From Pollenia angustigena (taxonomy: Eukaryota; Arthropoda; Insecta; Diptera; Polleniidae), in the NCBI GenBank assembly GCA_930367215.1, contig OV884058.1:171226478-171290477 (forward strand): a stretch of DNA of 64,000 nucleotides, in the 5' to 3' direction. The position numbers were made by a program, and so were the translations under genes. The notes under the pieces are model-generated. The model was not told where the DNA came from and searched no databases. It was given only the letters and a program-made list of their open reading frames with translations. Shown piece after piece: positions 1 through 12,864 of this stretch. Position 1 is the stretch's first letter. Each line of letters begins with the position of its first letter.

Positions 1-80
1 AGGAATATAACTATTACAAAAAAGCTTTATAAAATACATAACTGAAATTTAGCTCATAGAATAATGCCGAAATTTTTATA

Positions 81-304
81 TGAGCCGTTTATTTTGAAAG
101 TGGCATTAGTCACTTTTTCAAAAAAAATCGAGTTAATAATAAATAATAATACTGAGAAAAATATCATTATCATGATGTATCAAATACAAGTGAATCTTCT
201 CGAAAGTTAGCATCCATATTTTTAAACGTGTTAAAATGCAAACCCTTAAATATCTCGACTCAAAACCCGAAATGACTTATGCCACTTTCAAAATAAACGG
301 CTCA
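81..304. mobile_element. Foldback MITE with TA duplication
   Basis: Ends are near-perfect inverted repeats of about 31 bp starting TGAGCCGTTTATTTTGAAAG on each strand, flanked by TA at 79-80 and 305-306. It is 224 bp with no coding capacity. The TA target suggests a Tc1/mariner-mobilised MITE. Confidence 0.75.
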
Positions 305-441
305 TATGTTTACATAGGGACTGAAATGTCAGATAGTTTTATGATGTTGTAAAAAAAAATCAAATAAAAATGCAATTGCAATTGCGAGCATAGGATAAAA
401 CAATGAACGACCATAAGAGGAAAAGTTCGCTAGATGATTAC

Positions 442-2320
442 TAGGGTGTCCCAAAAAAAATTTTCTTTCTGATTTTCATAGGTGCTCAGATAAAATTTAA
501 AAGCTTATAGGGTAAAATATTTTTAGTTTTTATGGAGTTTTCATAAAAAACGGAGTTTTCGGCCTTTTTCTAACTTTACTCATAACTTGGTTATTACCAC
601 GAGTTTCTTCACTGCTGAGGAAACAGTTTTAAAGAAAAATATCCAAGCTTTATTCCTGTGTGAAAAAATTATAAGTTTTGGTGATGAGTTTACTCATTTA
701 GATATCCTTAATTACAATTTTTCGTAATTTTTTAAAAAAATTTTGTAATAACGCTTTACAACTTTTTAAGTTTAATAAAAACGAAAAAAACTAATCATGC
801 AGTTTGAAAGACAAATTAATTCTTATTAATATGAATAAACAATTTTTAAATTTGTTCTTACCGTTCCTGAGTTATACCAGTTTTTTTCTTTAAACCCAGT
901 ATTTGTTATTATAAGCTGTTTGCCAGTTTACCATTCTTACCCAATCAACAAAAAAAAAACTTTTCTTTTGCTCTGTGAACAATCATTTATTGCGATGTAG
1001 TTATATACCTTGCAATAAATTCTGGTAATCAGTTTCAGAAGTTGTGACATTAATATAAGTATTAGCCAAAGCCACACCTCGTTCTGCCACATCATTTACT
1101 ACTTGTAATTGTTGAACTTTTTTCTTTGCCTCTTGAAATGACTTGTTGGCTTTCCAATTCTGTGGATCTATTTTTAAAAAATCGATTGAAATATTGCAAG
1201 CTTCAAAAAAAAGTAAGACTGGCTTTTGAAATGAATTGTTGAATTTCTTTATTTCTAAAGTTTTCTTCTGTTAAAGTTACATTTGCTACTTCATAATCGC
1301 TGCATGGAGTATTTGCAAGTTTTTTTTTGTCATTAAGAGCTAAGTTTTGGTGTCGATACGTTCATCAAAAAACGCTGGGGCAGCCGATTTCGGAGTAAAG
1401 TACTACTGATGACCTAGAAAAGTTAAAGCGAGGCTTTTGCAACTGCTTTATTAATAATTTTATAACTATACAATTCCTTTAATATGCTCAGATCATTGAG
1501 AGGAGAGTATCGAGGGCACTGGCAGAGGTACCAATATTTGATATTTATTCTTAAAATAAATGAACTAAATTCAAGCAAGGCATCAACTGTTGATTTGTCT
1601 ATATAAGAATGCAACTGGTTTCGGAAAATGCATATTTTCAAAGAATAGATAATTTTCATTATCCAGCGAGCCCGATTGATAGCTCCTTGAGCACACATAA
1701 AATAGAAAGTGAAAATGACAGCGTGTAACGGTTTAGATCAATAAATGTCAGAAGTTAATGACAGTTAAAACCTAACTATAAAAATTGATGGAAATATGCA
1801 ATAATTATAACGAAAAAAGTATCACCATTTTTAAGGTACAAACTATTAAAATAGTGCAACTCGGAAACTGTAGGACAAAATTCCATTTTTGTTTTTCCTA
1901 ATTGTTAAGAACTTATCGGTATTCAAAGTCGCGTCATGAGTTTTTAATCCTTTCATATAAATTTGAAAGTAATAAACCGTTTTTTACAGAATTTGTTGAA
2001 AAATTCCAAAAGAACTTAATATATGGAATCGTAATGGAAAAAAAATATCGCCGGAACTTAAAGTTTTTGCATATGGAAATAAAGTTTGGGAAATTTTCTT
2101 TAGAAATATTCGGTCAAAAAACTAAATGAACGTGGTTATTGACAAAGTTATGAGTCAAGTTTGAAAAAAAGGTCGAAAACCCAGATTTTTAACAAAGACT
2201 TGATTTGCGCGACCTCTAAACCTCTTCCTAAAAATCTAAAAAAAAATTCAAAAATACTGGAACCTATAAGCTTTCAAATTATGCTTGAGCCTCTGACAAA
2301 AAAAAATTTGGGACACCCTA
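442..2320 (-). mobile_element. Decayed hAT-like DNA transposon with 8-bp duplication
   Basis: Terminal inverted repeats TAGGGTGTCCC, with a longer imperfect subterminal inversion (for example 540-640 against 2120-2190), flanked by the 8-bp direct repeat ATGATTAC at 434-441 and 2321-2328. An 8-bp duplication is characteristic of hAT (and P) transposons. The minus strand carries transposase remnants (separate entry). This is a fossil copy. Confidence 0.8.
1001..1698 (-). pseudogene. Broken transposase C-terminal part (hAT-like relic)
   Basis: On the minus strand, pieces read in order: a segment with INRARWIMKIIYSLKICIFR (1698 to 1423); a segment EVANVTLTEENFRNKEIQQF (about 1310-1220); then, after a frame change at a homopolymer, DPQNWKANKSFQEAKKKVQQ and VNDVAERGVALANTYINVTT, ending at stop 1001-1003. 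The ARWM..AIY.LKI and VND.AERGV motifs resemble those of a transposase family widespread in arthropod genomes; this is recall, not a search result. Frameshifts and missing 5' sequence mean it is inactive. Confidence 0.65.
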
Positions 2321-2559
2321 ATGATTACCTTTTCGGTTGAGAATCAAATGCAATTTAGAACATTATCTAAAGTTGCCATAAAAGATCTTATAGTCCCTGT
2401 TACTTTGGTTCCTTCAGAAAGGTGCTTATCAGCATCACAATTTTTAAAAACTGTCATCTAAAATAACGTACTACGTACATACATACGTCTTACGTTCAAT
2501 AAAGTGATAAAAATAACGAACTGCAGCCTGATAAAATACTAGTTAAAATTTTCCTACTT

Positions 2560-3560
2560 AAGTACAAACATTCAGTCGATGGTAATATCGATATATCGAT
2601 AGTGAAATCTGAACTGTCGATTAATATCGATAGTAGAAAATATCGTTAGTATAGATAGTAGTTAAAATTCTATCAATGATTGCTTTTTTATAATTTTTGG
2701 TCTTCTGAAATTTTTTAAATTTTCTAAATTTCCGTTCTTTTAAAGCAATTTAATCAAAAACTATATTAGCATTGACTGTTATTCGATATATTCTATAAAT
2801 ACAGCTTTTTAGTGATAAAACTGATAAAATCTTATTACTGGTTTAAAGGGTTAACACAACTTAAAAACAAATTTCGTATTACAATGTGAATTTAACACAA
2901 ATATTTTTATTGCAAAGAGGGGAACTAAAAATTGTTGGTATTTTGAATTTATTTGTATGTCTGTAATAAAATCTAATTAATCATTTTTAATAAAAAGCTA
3001 ATTTTTTTTTCTTTAGCTTAAGCATTAACTATGACAATTCAACATAAAGAAAATTGTCTATATTATTAAATCTTGCATTGTTCAACTAAAAGTCGCTTCT
3101 TTTTAAGAGTGTGTAATGAAATTATTAATGTGTGTGTGTCTGTATATAAATGATATGGCATCTTTAAGATGCAATTTGCCATTTGCTTGGTGTGTATGTG
3201 TGTGTAGTTGTTGTAATATTGTATGTTTTTATTGCTATTTGTTATTATCATCATCAAGTAACGCTAATTAAACTTCAACGCTTGTTTTAAAATCATCAGC
3301 TTTGGTTTTATTTTTCTTCTTATAATTCATTTTTAACCATCAATTCAATTTTTTTCTTCTTTATTTTTTTCTAATAAATATTTTCACGATTTACTGATTG
3401 GTTTTATATATTTTTCTTTTTTCTCTAAATATTTTTTCCTTCGTCTTGTGTGTGTGCGTGTGTATAAATTTTCTATATAAAATTTCATTTTGTATAAACG
3501 AACGACGAATGACGATATTGGTAATGTTGATGACGATAATGGTGACTATTGAATGTTTAG
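2560..3560. other. A+T-rich intron with simple repeats, no gene recognised
   Basis: Contains degenerate ATCGAT runs (about 2587-2650), TG/GT-rich runs (3130-3205 and 3449-3465) and GAYGAT-rich sequence just upstream of exon A (3500-3545). Minus-strand short ORFs here are low complexity. Confidence 0.6.
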
Positions 3561-4505
3561 CTACTTAAATCGGCTGATGTTTCATCAGATGATGAAGGTT
3601 GGTTGTATACTTCAGCTTCAGTAGTAGCTACAAATCAGCAAAAACATTCATTTGGCGGTATTGAAAGTTTGAATTCCAATCATATTTCAAGAGGAATTGC
3701 AGCCTCAAATGAAATGCACTTTATTGATGGTGGCATACAATCATCTACGGTATCATCATCAACAACAGCCGCAACATCTGTTGCTTCATTGGCATTAGCA
3801 GCAACTGCTGCAACAGGCTCATCCATACGATTAGCTGCAGCTGTATTAGGTGACGATTCTGATAAGGAAAATAAAGAGGCAAAAGCCGCATGTACTAGTT
3901 CTCTAACGCAAATTCTTTTAACCACAAATCAAGCATTTTTAGCCAGTACCACAGTTGTTGGCAGCAATAGTGGCAGTAGCAGTGATACCAACACAAACCC
4001 TGCCCAACTGCTCTCAAGCACAGGTAACCCTTGTAGCAGCAGTTGTAGCAGTAGTATTACCAGTAGTTCTTGTTCATCTAATGATCGTCTGACTGAAGCA
4101 ACAACAACTACCTCTACCAAAACAATTACAACACAAATACTTAAATATCCAACAACTCAACAACAACATCCTCCTCAATATCGCAGCGAAATGGAATTAC
4201 AAATCAATAATAGCAACAGCCACAACAACAACAATAATAATAATAATCATCATCAAATAATGTTTAAGGAAAATATTTTATCTTCAGCAGTTAACAATAA
4301 ATCAACACCAGCCACAAATATGCCTCATCTTGGCATTAACCACAATAACTGCACCAACAACAACAACAACAATAATTGTGCCAATTCACCTCCATCGTCG
4401 ACCACAAATTCTCCAAAGAATAAACTAAACCATCATTCTCTACAGAATTCTTTGGCTCCGACAAAAGTCGCCACTGATAATGATGCGAATGGCAATTTCG
4501 AAAAG
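3561..4505 (+). CDS. Internal coding exon A of a large fly gene (candidate klarsicht/klar)
   Basis: Open for 315 codons. The acceptor AG is at 3559-3560; the same bases form an in-frame TAG at 3558-3560, so the coding part cannot extend further upstream. The donor is GT at 4506-4507 (AAG|GTAAAT), phase 0. The exon opens with an acidic motif read as LLKSADVSSDDEGWLYTS, then becomes Ser/Thr-rich, Ala-rich at about codons 60-95, and carries two Asn-rich runs near codons 220-232 and 265-276, ending GNFEK. Codons continue smoothly into exon B. No enzyme domain is visible; it looks like a disordered N-terminal or central part of a scaffold protein. An initiating Met is not evident, so the exon is probably internal. 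The acceptor has a weak pyrimidine tract, so the left edge is the least certain boundary. Klarsicht identity is a tentative inference from overall resemblance. Confidence 0.78.
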
Positions 4506-4859
4506 GTAAATTTCTAACTTTATTCTATAGTATTTAGCTCAAGATTGTCTATGGACAAGAGAATATTTGAAATATTTATAAATAAATCTTTAGATGCTTT
4601 AATAAGATTTTTAAATTGACAATGTCACTTAAGCTTCAGAAAAGAGAATAGAAAAGAAAATTAAATAGTTTCTTAGGAAAAATGCTTTTCAAGACTTAAA
4701 AGCATTTAATACATGGGAAACTGTTGCTTTATTTTCTTTGCAGTAGCTAATGGGTGCTAGCGTAGCTAAAAATACTTAAATTGTCGCAAAGTTAGTTAAA
4801 TATAGAAATATATTTTGTAAGTTTCTTAGACTCGCTTAAAAAAAACTGAACTACTCGTC

Positions 4860-5160
4860 ATATTTAAAGATACTTAGATATTTTTTAAAACGCAGCAATT
4901 TAGCTATCTTAAATTAATATCTATTATCTAAGTATCTTTTTAATACTAATAGAATCTCAAAGATATTTAAAGTTCTTTAAGTTTCGTAGAAAATCTTAAA
5001 AGTATCCTTTTTTATTGAAAAGTTATCATGACACCTTAAAGAAGTATTGATTATCTTTTAAGATTCTTTAAGTATCTAAAAGCTTCTTAAAGTATCTAAA
5101 AGTTCTTAAAGTATGTAGAGTGTCTCTTAATGCTATACGCACTGTAAATATTTTAAAGGT
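4860..5160. repeat. Degenerate AAGTATCTTAAAG repeat cluster
   Basis: Many imperfect copies of an AAGTATCT(T)AAA motif in both orientations. A similar cluster occurs at about 10790-10975. No regular period is obvious, so it may be a decayed minisatellite. Confidence 0.5.
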
Positions 5161-6665
5161 ATCTGAAGATATTACAATTTTTATTCAACAAAAAACTCAC
5201 ATCAGGGATGATAAATGACATTTTCTAAATTGTACTTAATTTAGTAAAAAATTGTACGTTTTTGACCCTATTTATACAAAAAATATTTTTTACTTGTTTT
5301 ATTATTACAAAATAACAGAAAATGTACGAACATATGTATAGTAAAATTCACTTCCCAGTTGTCAAAATGGTCATAGACGCAAATGTCGTCAACGATGTCT
5401 TCAGGGCACAACTTAAGTAGCAAAACTTAAGTAACAAAACGTGTTTTTTGTCGTGTCAAAATCGTACTTACAACTATTTTGGAGACATTTTTTAAAATTT
5501 ATTTTGAATAGAACTTTATTGAGGGCAACGTTAATGACCATTGCATGGATTTTTTCGTGTTTTAAGCCACTTTGACGACAAAATAGTTGCAATGGTCCCT
5601 TTCGTTGTCCTCTACTAAAAAAAATTCATAAATGTTAATTTGTACGTAATTTATAATAATCAAAATTTCTTGATATTTTGCTTTTGTTATCATTATATTT
5701 GATATTGAAAATTAAAAATATCAATAATCCTGGCTGTTAAAAACGTGTTTTTGCTCTCCTTCAATTGTGAAATTGGACATACGTGAATTGATGGGCCAAG
5801 AAGCACAAACAAATTAATGTTCCTGCTAACTACTTTGCCATGTGTTAAGTTCAAAACCTATTTCCTAATTGATCAAATTGGAGGTCTGACTCTCACTACA
5901 CCCCTTATTTTCGAGCCCAAACTCCCAAGCTCATCGGCCATTTCATTAGCGGTGTTTTGCAGTGACCAGGTACCTAGTATACACTCACTGCATACTCTTC
6001 TAATATTTCGCTTAGAGCTCAATTCACTAGTTGGAATTCACAGCCAACATATATAGTGACCGTCGAACTCCAGCAATGTTACCTTTTAACAATTCCCTAC
6101 AACCTCCGCCAAAAATATACTGCAGTCTTCTGAAAGCCTATTTGACCTTTTGGTATCTATGTCCCCAAGGTAAACCCCTTTACCCACTCCCCTTGTCCTG
6201 GATATATCGGCAATCTGAAGTATCGCCGATATATCGGTATCGGTTTTCGTTACTCCCTAATTGTCACTTACCTTTCGGCGACTAAATTGTAGATAGTGTC
6301 CACAATACTGTCCACAATCAACGACACTATTAAGGTAATGTCGCTAATCGGGCATTAACTACTTTATGAGAAAAAAAGTCGTTTATATAGTCGCCAATGA
6401 CAACTTTAACCACATTGTTACCCATATTATCATCAACGAAAATGTGCATGATAATGTCGCTCACATTGTCTTGTACGACTTAAGTGCCCTTTGTTCAAAA
6501 AAGTCGTCGACGATTTGCATGGGCTGTCGCTAACATGTCGTCAGGGATTTACTATGGGTCTTGTACGCGTCGTTGACGTTGTCTTGAAGACGGGCCAACT
6601 GCGTTGTACTATACTTTAATACATACGTATTTAAAATACACCTTTGGCTATTAACAAAATAAACA

Positions 6666-7490
6666 CACACAGAAAAAAATCAAGTTAAAAACGTCGAAAA
6701 CAAGGTTGATTTAAATTTTTTCGGTGGTGATTTTGCTTCATACGGGTTTCATGTTAATTCAACCTGATTTTACAATAACTGCGAACAACATTTTTTTCTT
6801 TTGATATAACTATAATTCATGTTAATTTAACATTGCAGTAAAGTTAGAGCAAAATGTAATTTATATTGAAATAACAATCGGAATCACGTTGAATGAAAGT
6901 TATTTCCAGTTGAAACAACGTGAATTTCATGTAGAATCAAATGGGTTTGAGTGTATTTTAACAGTGTGAAGAAGCTTCAGACAACATTTGCATTTATGTA
7001 AGAATAATTCAAAACCCTGTAACACATGTTTCACTTATTTTGTATTCTCCTTTGTTAACAGAAGCATCAGCAGAATCGCCCGATATGGTCATCATTCTAC
7101 TTTGAAAACTTGATGTACTATTTAAATAAACAATTTTAATTAAAAGAATACGGGAATTGTCTTCTTTTTATAACATATTTTAGAAGTGAAAATAAAAAAT
7201 GTACATAATTAAGTAGGTATGCATGTTAATTTAACAAGATAAACTTTTGATTTTATTACAAAACAGGTTTTTATGGGTTCAATATTGAATCCAGATTTAT
7301 TTATATATTAATATTTTTTTTTTTTTTATTTTTTTAACAGTGAATAATATTAAATAAACGTAATTTAAGGTTATTTTGATATTTTTTATTAAAAATTAAT
7401 ATGAAATAATGATAAATTTAAGTAAAGGGCATAATTTTTCTGAAATTTAACATGATTCTCAATCAACATTTTTCCATGTTAATTTTAGTT
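6666..7490. mobile_element. CACACAGAAAAAAAT element, copy 1, right end degraded
   Basis: From CACACAGAAAAAAATC onward it matches 24425-26473 for over 700 bp, except that the copy-2 insertion is absent: the sequence CCCTGTAACACATG near 7016-7029 is the intact (empty) site. Its right terminal repeat is not recognisable. Confidence 0.65.
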
Positions 7491-7680
7491 AATTTAGTTA
7501 GTTAATACGTAATAAGGAATTTAGAAAATGCTTTTTTATTTGGCTATTTTAAAGTTGATAGTGGAACAGGGTATTTTTTTATATATTTCTCTAACTCCCA
7601 CTGGAGCATAGGGCACCAAAGTGGAACAGGGCATAAGTACGTTTAACCCAGTAATACGCCCAAAAGATATTTAAGGGCCC

Positions 7681-8087
7681 TAATGCGGCCCCTACACGTT
7701 GTAACTGGTCGTAAAATTGAGTTGAATATACCAGCTGATCGTTCGCAGCACATGCTACAATTTTTTAACCAACTTTTCATTAAGCTTTATTTAGAAATTA
7801 TTTTAAAAGAGTCAACATGAGAAACGATTTTTAGCAATAATCGGTCCGGTAGTTTTTATATTCTTTACTAAAATTGTGCATTGGAATTTCGTATTAGTTT
7901 TCTAAAATGTTGTGCGAACGCTGTTGCTTTTAAGACGTCAGAATGAAAATGAAAAACAAAAGAAAAAATCGCTCAAATCAAATTGACTTTTTTATTCAAC
8001 CGATGACCAGCCACACCTCTAACGTAACAAATAGTTGCACAACTTGATCGAATTATACACAAAGTCGCAACATGTAGGACCGCACTA
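7681..8087. mobile_element. TAATGCGG TIR element, copy 1
   Basis: Left end TAATGCGGCCCCTACACGTT; right end reads ...GTAGGACCGCACTA. Homologous to 32107-32321, including the internal segment around CACACCTCTAACGTAACAA. No coding capacity; a non-autonomous DNA element by structure. Confidence 0.55.
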
Positions 8088-10111
8088 TATCCCGTTTCAC
8101 CATACTTTAAGAAATCAAGCTTAAAAGTTTTCGTATTTATAGCAACACGATTCATTTGACTGTAGTAAATCTTTTGTATGAATTAAATTCGATGCAATAT
8201 TCACCAAAAAAAAAAACTGTTTCTTCTCTTTTTTTACCATATTTTGCTACGAAAAAATCCTTTCCATATTCGCCGACGAATGTTGTATAGACAATATACC
8301 TTTGGCAAGTCTTCTGATAATTGGAAATTTTTAAATTGTACTCAATATGTCATTGGGGTTCTTATGTACTTTTGCAATGCAAATAGTACTGAAAAAAGTA
8401 AAATTGTACTAACTTTATCATCCCTGACTCAATGGTCTTAAAAAAGTTTAAAAATATATTTAACATATTAGAAAAGTTTTTCATTTACCGATTATCTTTC
8501 TTACAACGAAAAACTGCATATTAAAGAAATTTGAAGGTCGATTACGGATGACGACTTAACTGAAGTTAAGTTGCCAGCAGCGAAATCAGGCATCGATGCT
8601 CATGTTGAAATATAAAATAAATTTATTTGTTTTCTCAATGTCTCATTTTCTTCTATTCAGTCGCAAAGCTAACTTGCACTCTTGTGCCAATTACATATCT
8701 ACCATGAAGGGAACCTGGGTGCAAGTGTCTCCAAGTCACCAGTTTTGCGACTAAATTGGTGACATTGCCAACGAAGTGGCTACACTACATTACATTTGCC
8801 ACTGTATTTGGCTTTAATACGAAAAGGATTATATCAATAGCAACTGAGAAGTACAATTCCTATAAAAGTTGAAGAAATAATAAAAAAAATTGTTATGATT
8901 TCGTATTCTTACAAAAAGTGTAGACTACTTGACTAAAATGTACTAGCGATTATCTGGTTCCAATGTGTACACATGTTCCCAAAGGAACTACCTAGTCAGT
9001 AGTACCAACGTCAGTAGTAGATTTCCAATGACACGCACATGTCAAATGTCTTTTGTAAATAAAATTGCCTGGGGTATAATAAGTCACTAGTACTCGTGAC
9101 TGTGTCAATAGTGAATCAGTACAGATTCTCTAGTGACATTTCCTGCAGGGTATAAATTCAATCAGCTGACTCCCAGCTTTTACATGTATTTTGTGAGTGT
9201 TGCCAACTGAAAACAATTTTTTGCCTGTCTTTAAAAGCCGCCATTTTATTTGTTTTTTAAGATGCCTTTCACGCCTTTATCAATCTCGCACAAAACTCTG
9301 TAAGTTACGCGCAATTTCTGGTTTCTGGCAAAACACGCTATATGGCTAAGCATTTCAATTTTGAAAAGCTGTTTTAATCGATTTTCTCAGAATTTTTTTT
9401 TTAACTAAGCGGTGTTAGCAAGTGGACAAATCGTTTTGTAATGAAAGTGAGACGGATGAATTTATTGACAACATGTCTGCCAACCGTTGTGCTCAATAGC
9501 AGTATGAGGGGAGTTAGGGAGCAATTCCTGCCTGTCCTTGTTTAAACAAATAAAATAATGTATACATATGCATTTAAAAGTGGTATACTAGATAAGATAT
9601 ATGGGTAATTCCATAGTGTTAAACGTGTCAGTCGTATGCATGAAAAATGCAATAACATTTTAAACAAAAAATATTTTTACGTTCTTTTAACCCACTGTTT
9701 GTTATCTATGCTGGAGGTCTGATTCTAGGTCAAAGATAATGGCAAAAAAAGGAGCGGTTCGAACGTGAAAAAATAGAAGTATAAAAAGGCGTAATTCAGC
9801 GAAACCTGGCACAATTTTTAGTCAAACTACTTTAAGAATTTTACGTAGCAATTGTAACATTGAAATGTCTTTGGTTTGATTCCAAAATCTTTCTGTTTTT
9901 TTTTTAAGGCAAAATCTGAGTCCATACGTGACATTTCGAACGTGAAACTTTTTCCAAAATAATTTTACAGAATAATGATTAAAACAAAATAAAAATTTAC
10001 CGTTATCCGAATAACATATTTCTCTTCGAATTCTTCCTTAGATTACAGACCATGTTAGAAAATTTTTCGGAATAATTTTTATCAAATATCACCTCTTTTA
10101 AGGAAAATAAT

Positions 10112-10636
10112 CACCCCTATCGCAAACAACTACTCCCATGAAAATATTCCCATATTTTTTTTATTTTGTATTGTGAATTATTCCCATGGCAAATTTTTTG
10201 GGAATGAATTCCCAAACTTAAAAAATTTGGCTTCGCTTATGTTTTCTCCCGCGAGTATTTTTACTAAATAAATTCCCAACAAGTGTTAATGTGAACGAGA
10301 AGGGAATATGTAAATTTTAATTTGTATTCTAAGGTAGGACTCAATTAAATTTATTTTTTCTTTTATTGAAGGAGTTGTAATTAAGAAAATGAAGATAAAC
10401 ACTATTCATTATTTATTTTATTATATTTTTATTAGTATTTTATTTTGTATATTTTTCTTTCACGATACAAGCACTGACAAGTTATTCACAATAGAGACGT
10501 TTGTTTATAAAATACTAACAAATAATTCACAATAGTAATTATTACTCCCCAAATATTTGCGATACCGATTTGTTGGGGATGGGAATAAAGGTTTGCTCCC
10601 ATATAACATATTCTCATAACATTCGCGATAGGGGTG
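10112..10636. mobile_element. CACCCCTATCGC TIR element
   Basis: 12-bp inverted ends CACCCCTATCGC/GCGATAGGGGTG plus looser inner symmetry (paired CTCCCAT.ATTCCCAT segments), flanked by AAT on both sides (10109-10111 and 10637-10639). 525 bp and non-coding. Confidence 0.6.
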
Positions 10637-11915
10637 AATATTAAAGAAAACATGCAATAAAACACGTCTTTGTGAACGAATTTATGGGGGAATTTATAAA
10701 ATTTGTAAAATCTTAATATTTCTCTATAACAAAATCATAAAATAATATGCTTTTATTTAATAACTTAAATTTTCGGTCACGGTGGAGCTTCAGAAAATAT
10801 CTTAAAAATATTATAAAAGCTTAGAGGTGCTAAGATACCTTAAAGATACTTTAATTTCTTAAATGTAATAAAAATGTTTTTAAGAAGCATCAAGAGGGTA
10901 ATAAAAGCTTATAAAAAAACATAACTTTCTTTTCGATTCCTTAAGTATTTCAAAGAGTATCTTAAACATAATAAATTATAAAACAGTGACACGTTTTACT
11001 TTCTTGCAAAAAATTATTACCACAACAAAGATTAAGATCACTTTTTACATATCCTCAAAATCAATTTTTATCTCTTTTGTATCTCTTTTACCAGCATTTA
11101 CATGTTAAACTGTCAAATTTTAGAAATCCTTTAAACAATTTCTTTTAATTATCAAAATACATTACCGCTCTGAAAAGACAAAACTTTTTTTAATTTATGA
11201 AACCAAAAAAAAACCGTTTATTTTCCTTGAAAACTTTGCCTGGCTGTTAGTATTTGTACTACAATAATAAATCATCACATACAGTGAGTATTTAATGGAT
11301 GAATGAAATCCAATGAAATGAGAAAAACCAGATCTAAATTTTGATAAACGTTTTCACAAATTAACAAATGATTTCCGTTACAATATGACTGACTGACAAG
11401 CAAAAAAAAATTTTCAAAACTTGAGAGTTAAGAAAAATTAAAAAGAAAAAAAAATAATAATGACTGAAATCATTGATTATGATTTAACTAACAGTGCTGC
11501 AGTTTTTGGGTAGAGATACAAAGATACTTGAACACAGAAATGCAAGAGAAAAAAAAACAGTAATAAGCGGAAATCATGTAGTTTTTTCTTTCTTTTTTTC
11601 CTTTAGTATTTTGTGATTTAGTTAAAGAGTCAGTCAGCTACTTTTCAGCAAAAGGCTGGAAACGTTTTTGCATTGTTGCTGCCGCTTTAACACTGGCTGC
11701 TACAATTTTTCAAAAACAATTTGTCTTTTTTGAAAACGTTGCCCCCCAACCCCCTCCCCCCATATTTTTTTTTAGTTTTGAAAGTGCCAGCAGGCTTGTT
11801 TTTTTAAACATTAGTTTTTGTCGTGTTTACGATTAAAGATTACTTATTGTTAAATTAATAAACATATTAAACAAAATTGGTAAAATTTCAACTTTGTTTT
11901 ATTATTTGGCTACAG

Positions 11916-12173
11916 GAAAACATACGCTTTTATACACGTGCAGATATTTGTAATATCAGTGTCAGGACACCAAACCAATTCAATGACAATAACACTCACT
12001 ACCATCACCAGTTGGCAAATATTAATGGATCACCAGCATCAACTCCTTTGTATGGTGCTCAGCATTTGTTGCATGTAAATGTCGGCAAACGTTTGCCACC
12101 ACGTTCACCAGCCAAATCAAGTATTTCACATACTTCCACAAATACCAGCACATCGACCATTTCACCCACTAAG
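11916..12173 (+). CDS. Internal coding exon B of the same gene
   Basis: 86 codons flanked by ...TGGCTACAG at 11915 and AAG|GTAAGT at 12174, both strong splice sites and both phase 0, so exon A joins as GNFEK-ENIRFYTRADICNIS. The protein has a short ordered-looking start (ENIRFYTRADICNIS), then an Asn/His-rich stretch, an SPASTPLYG segment and a PPRSPAKSS segment that resembles proline-directed phosphorylation or SH3-type sequence, then Ser/Thr-rich repeats ending STISPTK. No catalytic domain is seen. It lies alone between a 7.4-kb and a 41.9-kb intron, both rich in mobile elements. Confidence 0.8.
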
Positions 12174-12817
12174 GTAAGTTTTAAATAATTTGAGATTTTT
12201 TCTTTCTTTCTTTTATTTGATGCTGTTGGTCTAGATTTAGTTTCTTTTATTTTTTCTTGCTCTTGATAGCTTTTGTGTTTAAACAATATTATTAATGTTT
12301 TAAATATAATAAAAGTTGAAATATGATCATGATCGATTGATTTAAAGTGATGGAAAAACGTAGTAAATCGTAAACGTGATGTTAAATTGTTAAAAATTAG
12401 GGGGGAAAATAGTTTTTTGTTAAATCCAATGAATAGGGTAGACCATTTGTGGAGGAGATTTCTATCAAAAGACGTGATAAAATTATAAGCTGCATACGTT
12501 TTATTGGTCCTTCGCACCACAGCTTTAATTAAAACAAAATTAAGTTCATGAGGGATTGATTTCATGTGTTATTTCGTAATTCTTAAAACTTGTATATTAA
12601 TACATTCCAGATAGGTCTCTTAAATTTTTGGGAACACTATTCAATCCAATTATGAAAAAAAAATTACCCAGAAATTTGTTTCCTCCACCCATTTTTCTTG
12701 TTTGAATTTAATTTTAACAAGTAAGAAAGTATAGTCGGTCAAGTCTGTCAACACCACAATATTAAAAAACAAATTTTCGAAGTCTTAAGTCAAATATGGA
12801 CCGATACCATTTTGGTA

Positions 12818-12820
<3 letters not shown>

Positions 12821-12861
<41 letters not shown>
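12821..12861. repeat. (TA)n microsatellite
   Basis: About 20 uninterrupted TA units. It sits at the 3' side of the minus-strand RTE-like fragment and may be its tail. Confidence 0.95.
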
Positions 12862-12863
<2 letters not shown>

Positions 12864-12864
12864 A

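Larger units (their letters stand above)
5203..8426. mobile_element. 3.2-kb TIR element, CAGGGATGAT family, copy 1 (hAT-like)
   Basis: Left end CAGGGATGATAAATGACA; right end reads ...ATCATCCCTG. About 100 bp inside the left end and 180 bp inside the right end are clearly homologous to the ends of 57833-62418. Flanking 8-mers ACTCACAT and ACTCAATG share only the first five bases, so the duplication is uncertain in this copy. No transposase was recognised. It contains other elements (6666-7490 and 7681-8087). Confidence 0.6.
4506..11915 (+). other. 7.4-kb intron between exons A and B
   Basis: Phase-0 intron with donor AAG|GTAAAT and acceptor GGCTACAG. It contains a 3.2-kb TIR element (5203-8426), a 0.5-kb TIR element (10112-10636) and degenerate AAGTATCTTAAAG-type repeats. 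8430-10100 and 10640-11900 hold A+T-rich sequence in which I recognise nothing else. Confidence 0.75.

Noticed and set aside
3680..4120. Minus-strand ORFs opposite exon A
   Set aside because: Shadows of the Ser/Ala-rich plus-strand exon; Val/Leu runs mirror repeated codons, and no splice or start context supports them.
11740..11765. C-rich run as a regulatory site
   Set aside because: CCCCCCAACCCCCTCCCCCC is only a short polypyrimidine stretch; no conserved context.
12059..12565. 168-codon minus-strand ORF across the end of exon B
   Set aside because: Lies half over the supported exon and its donor; composition is random and no family features are seen.
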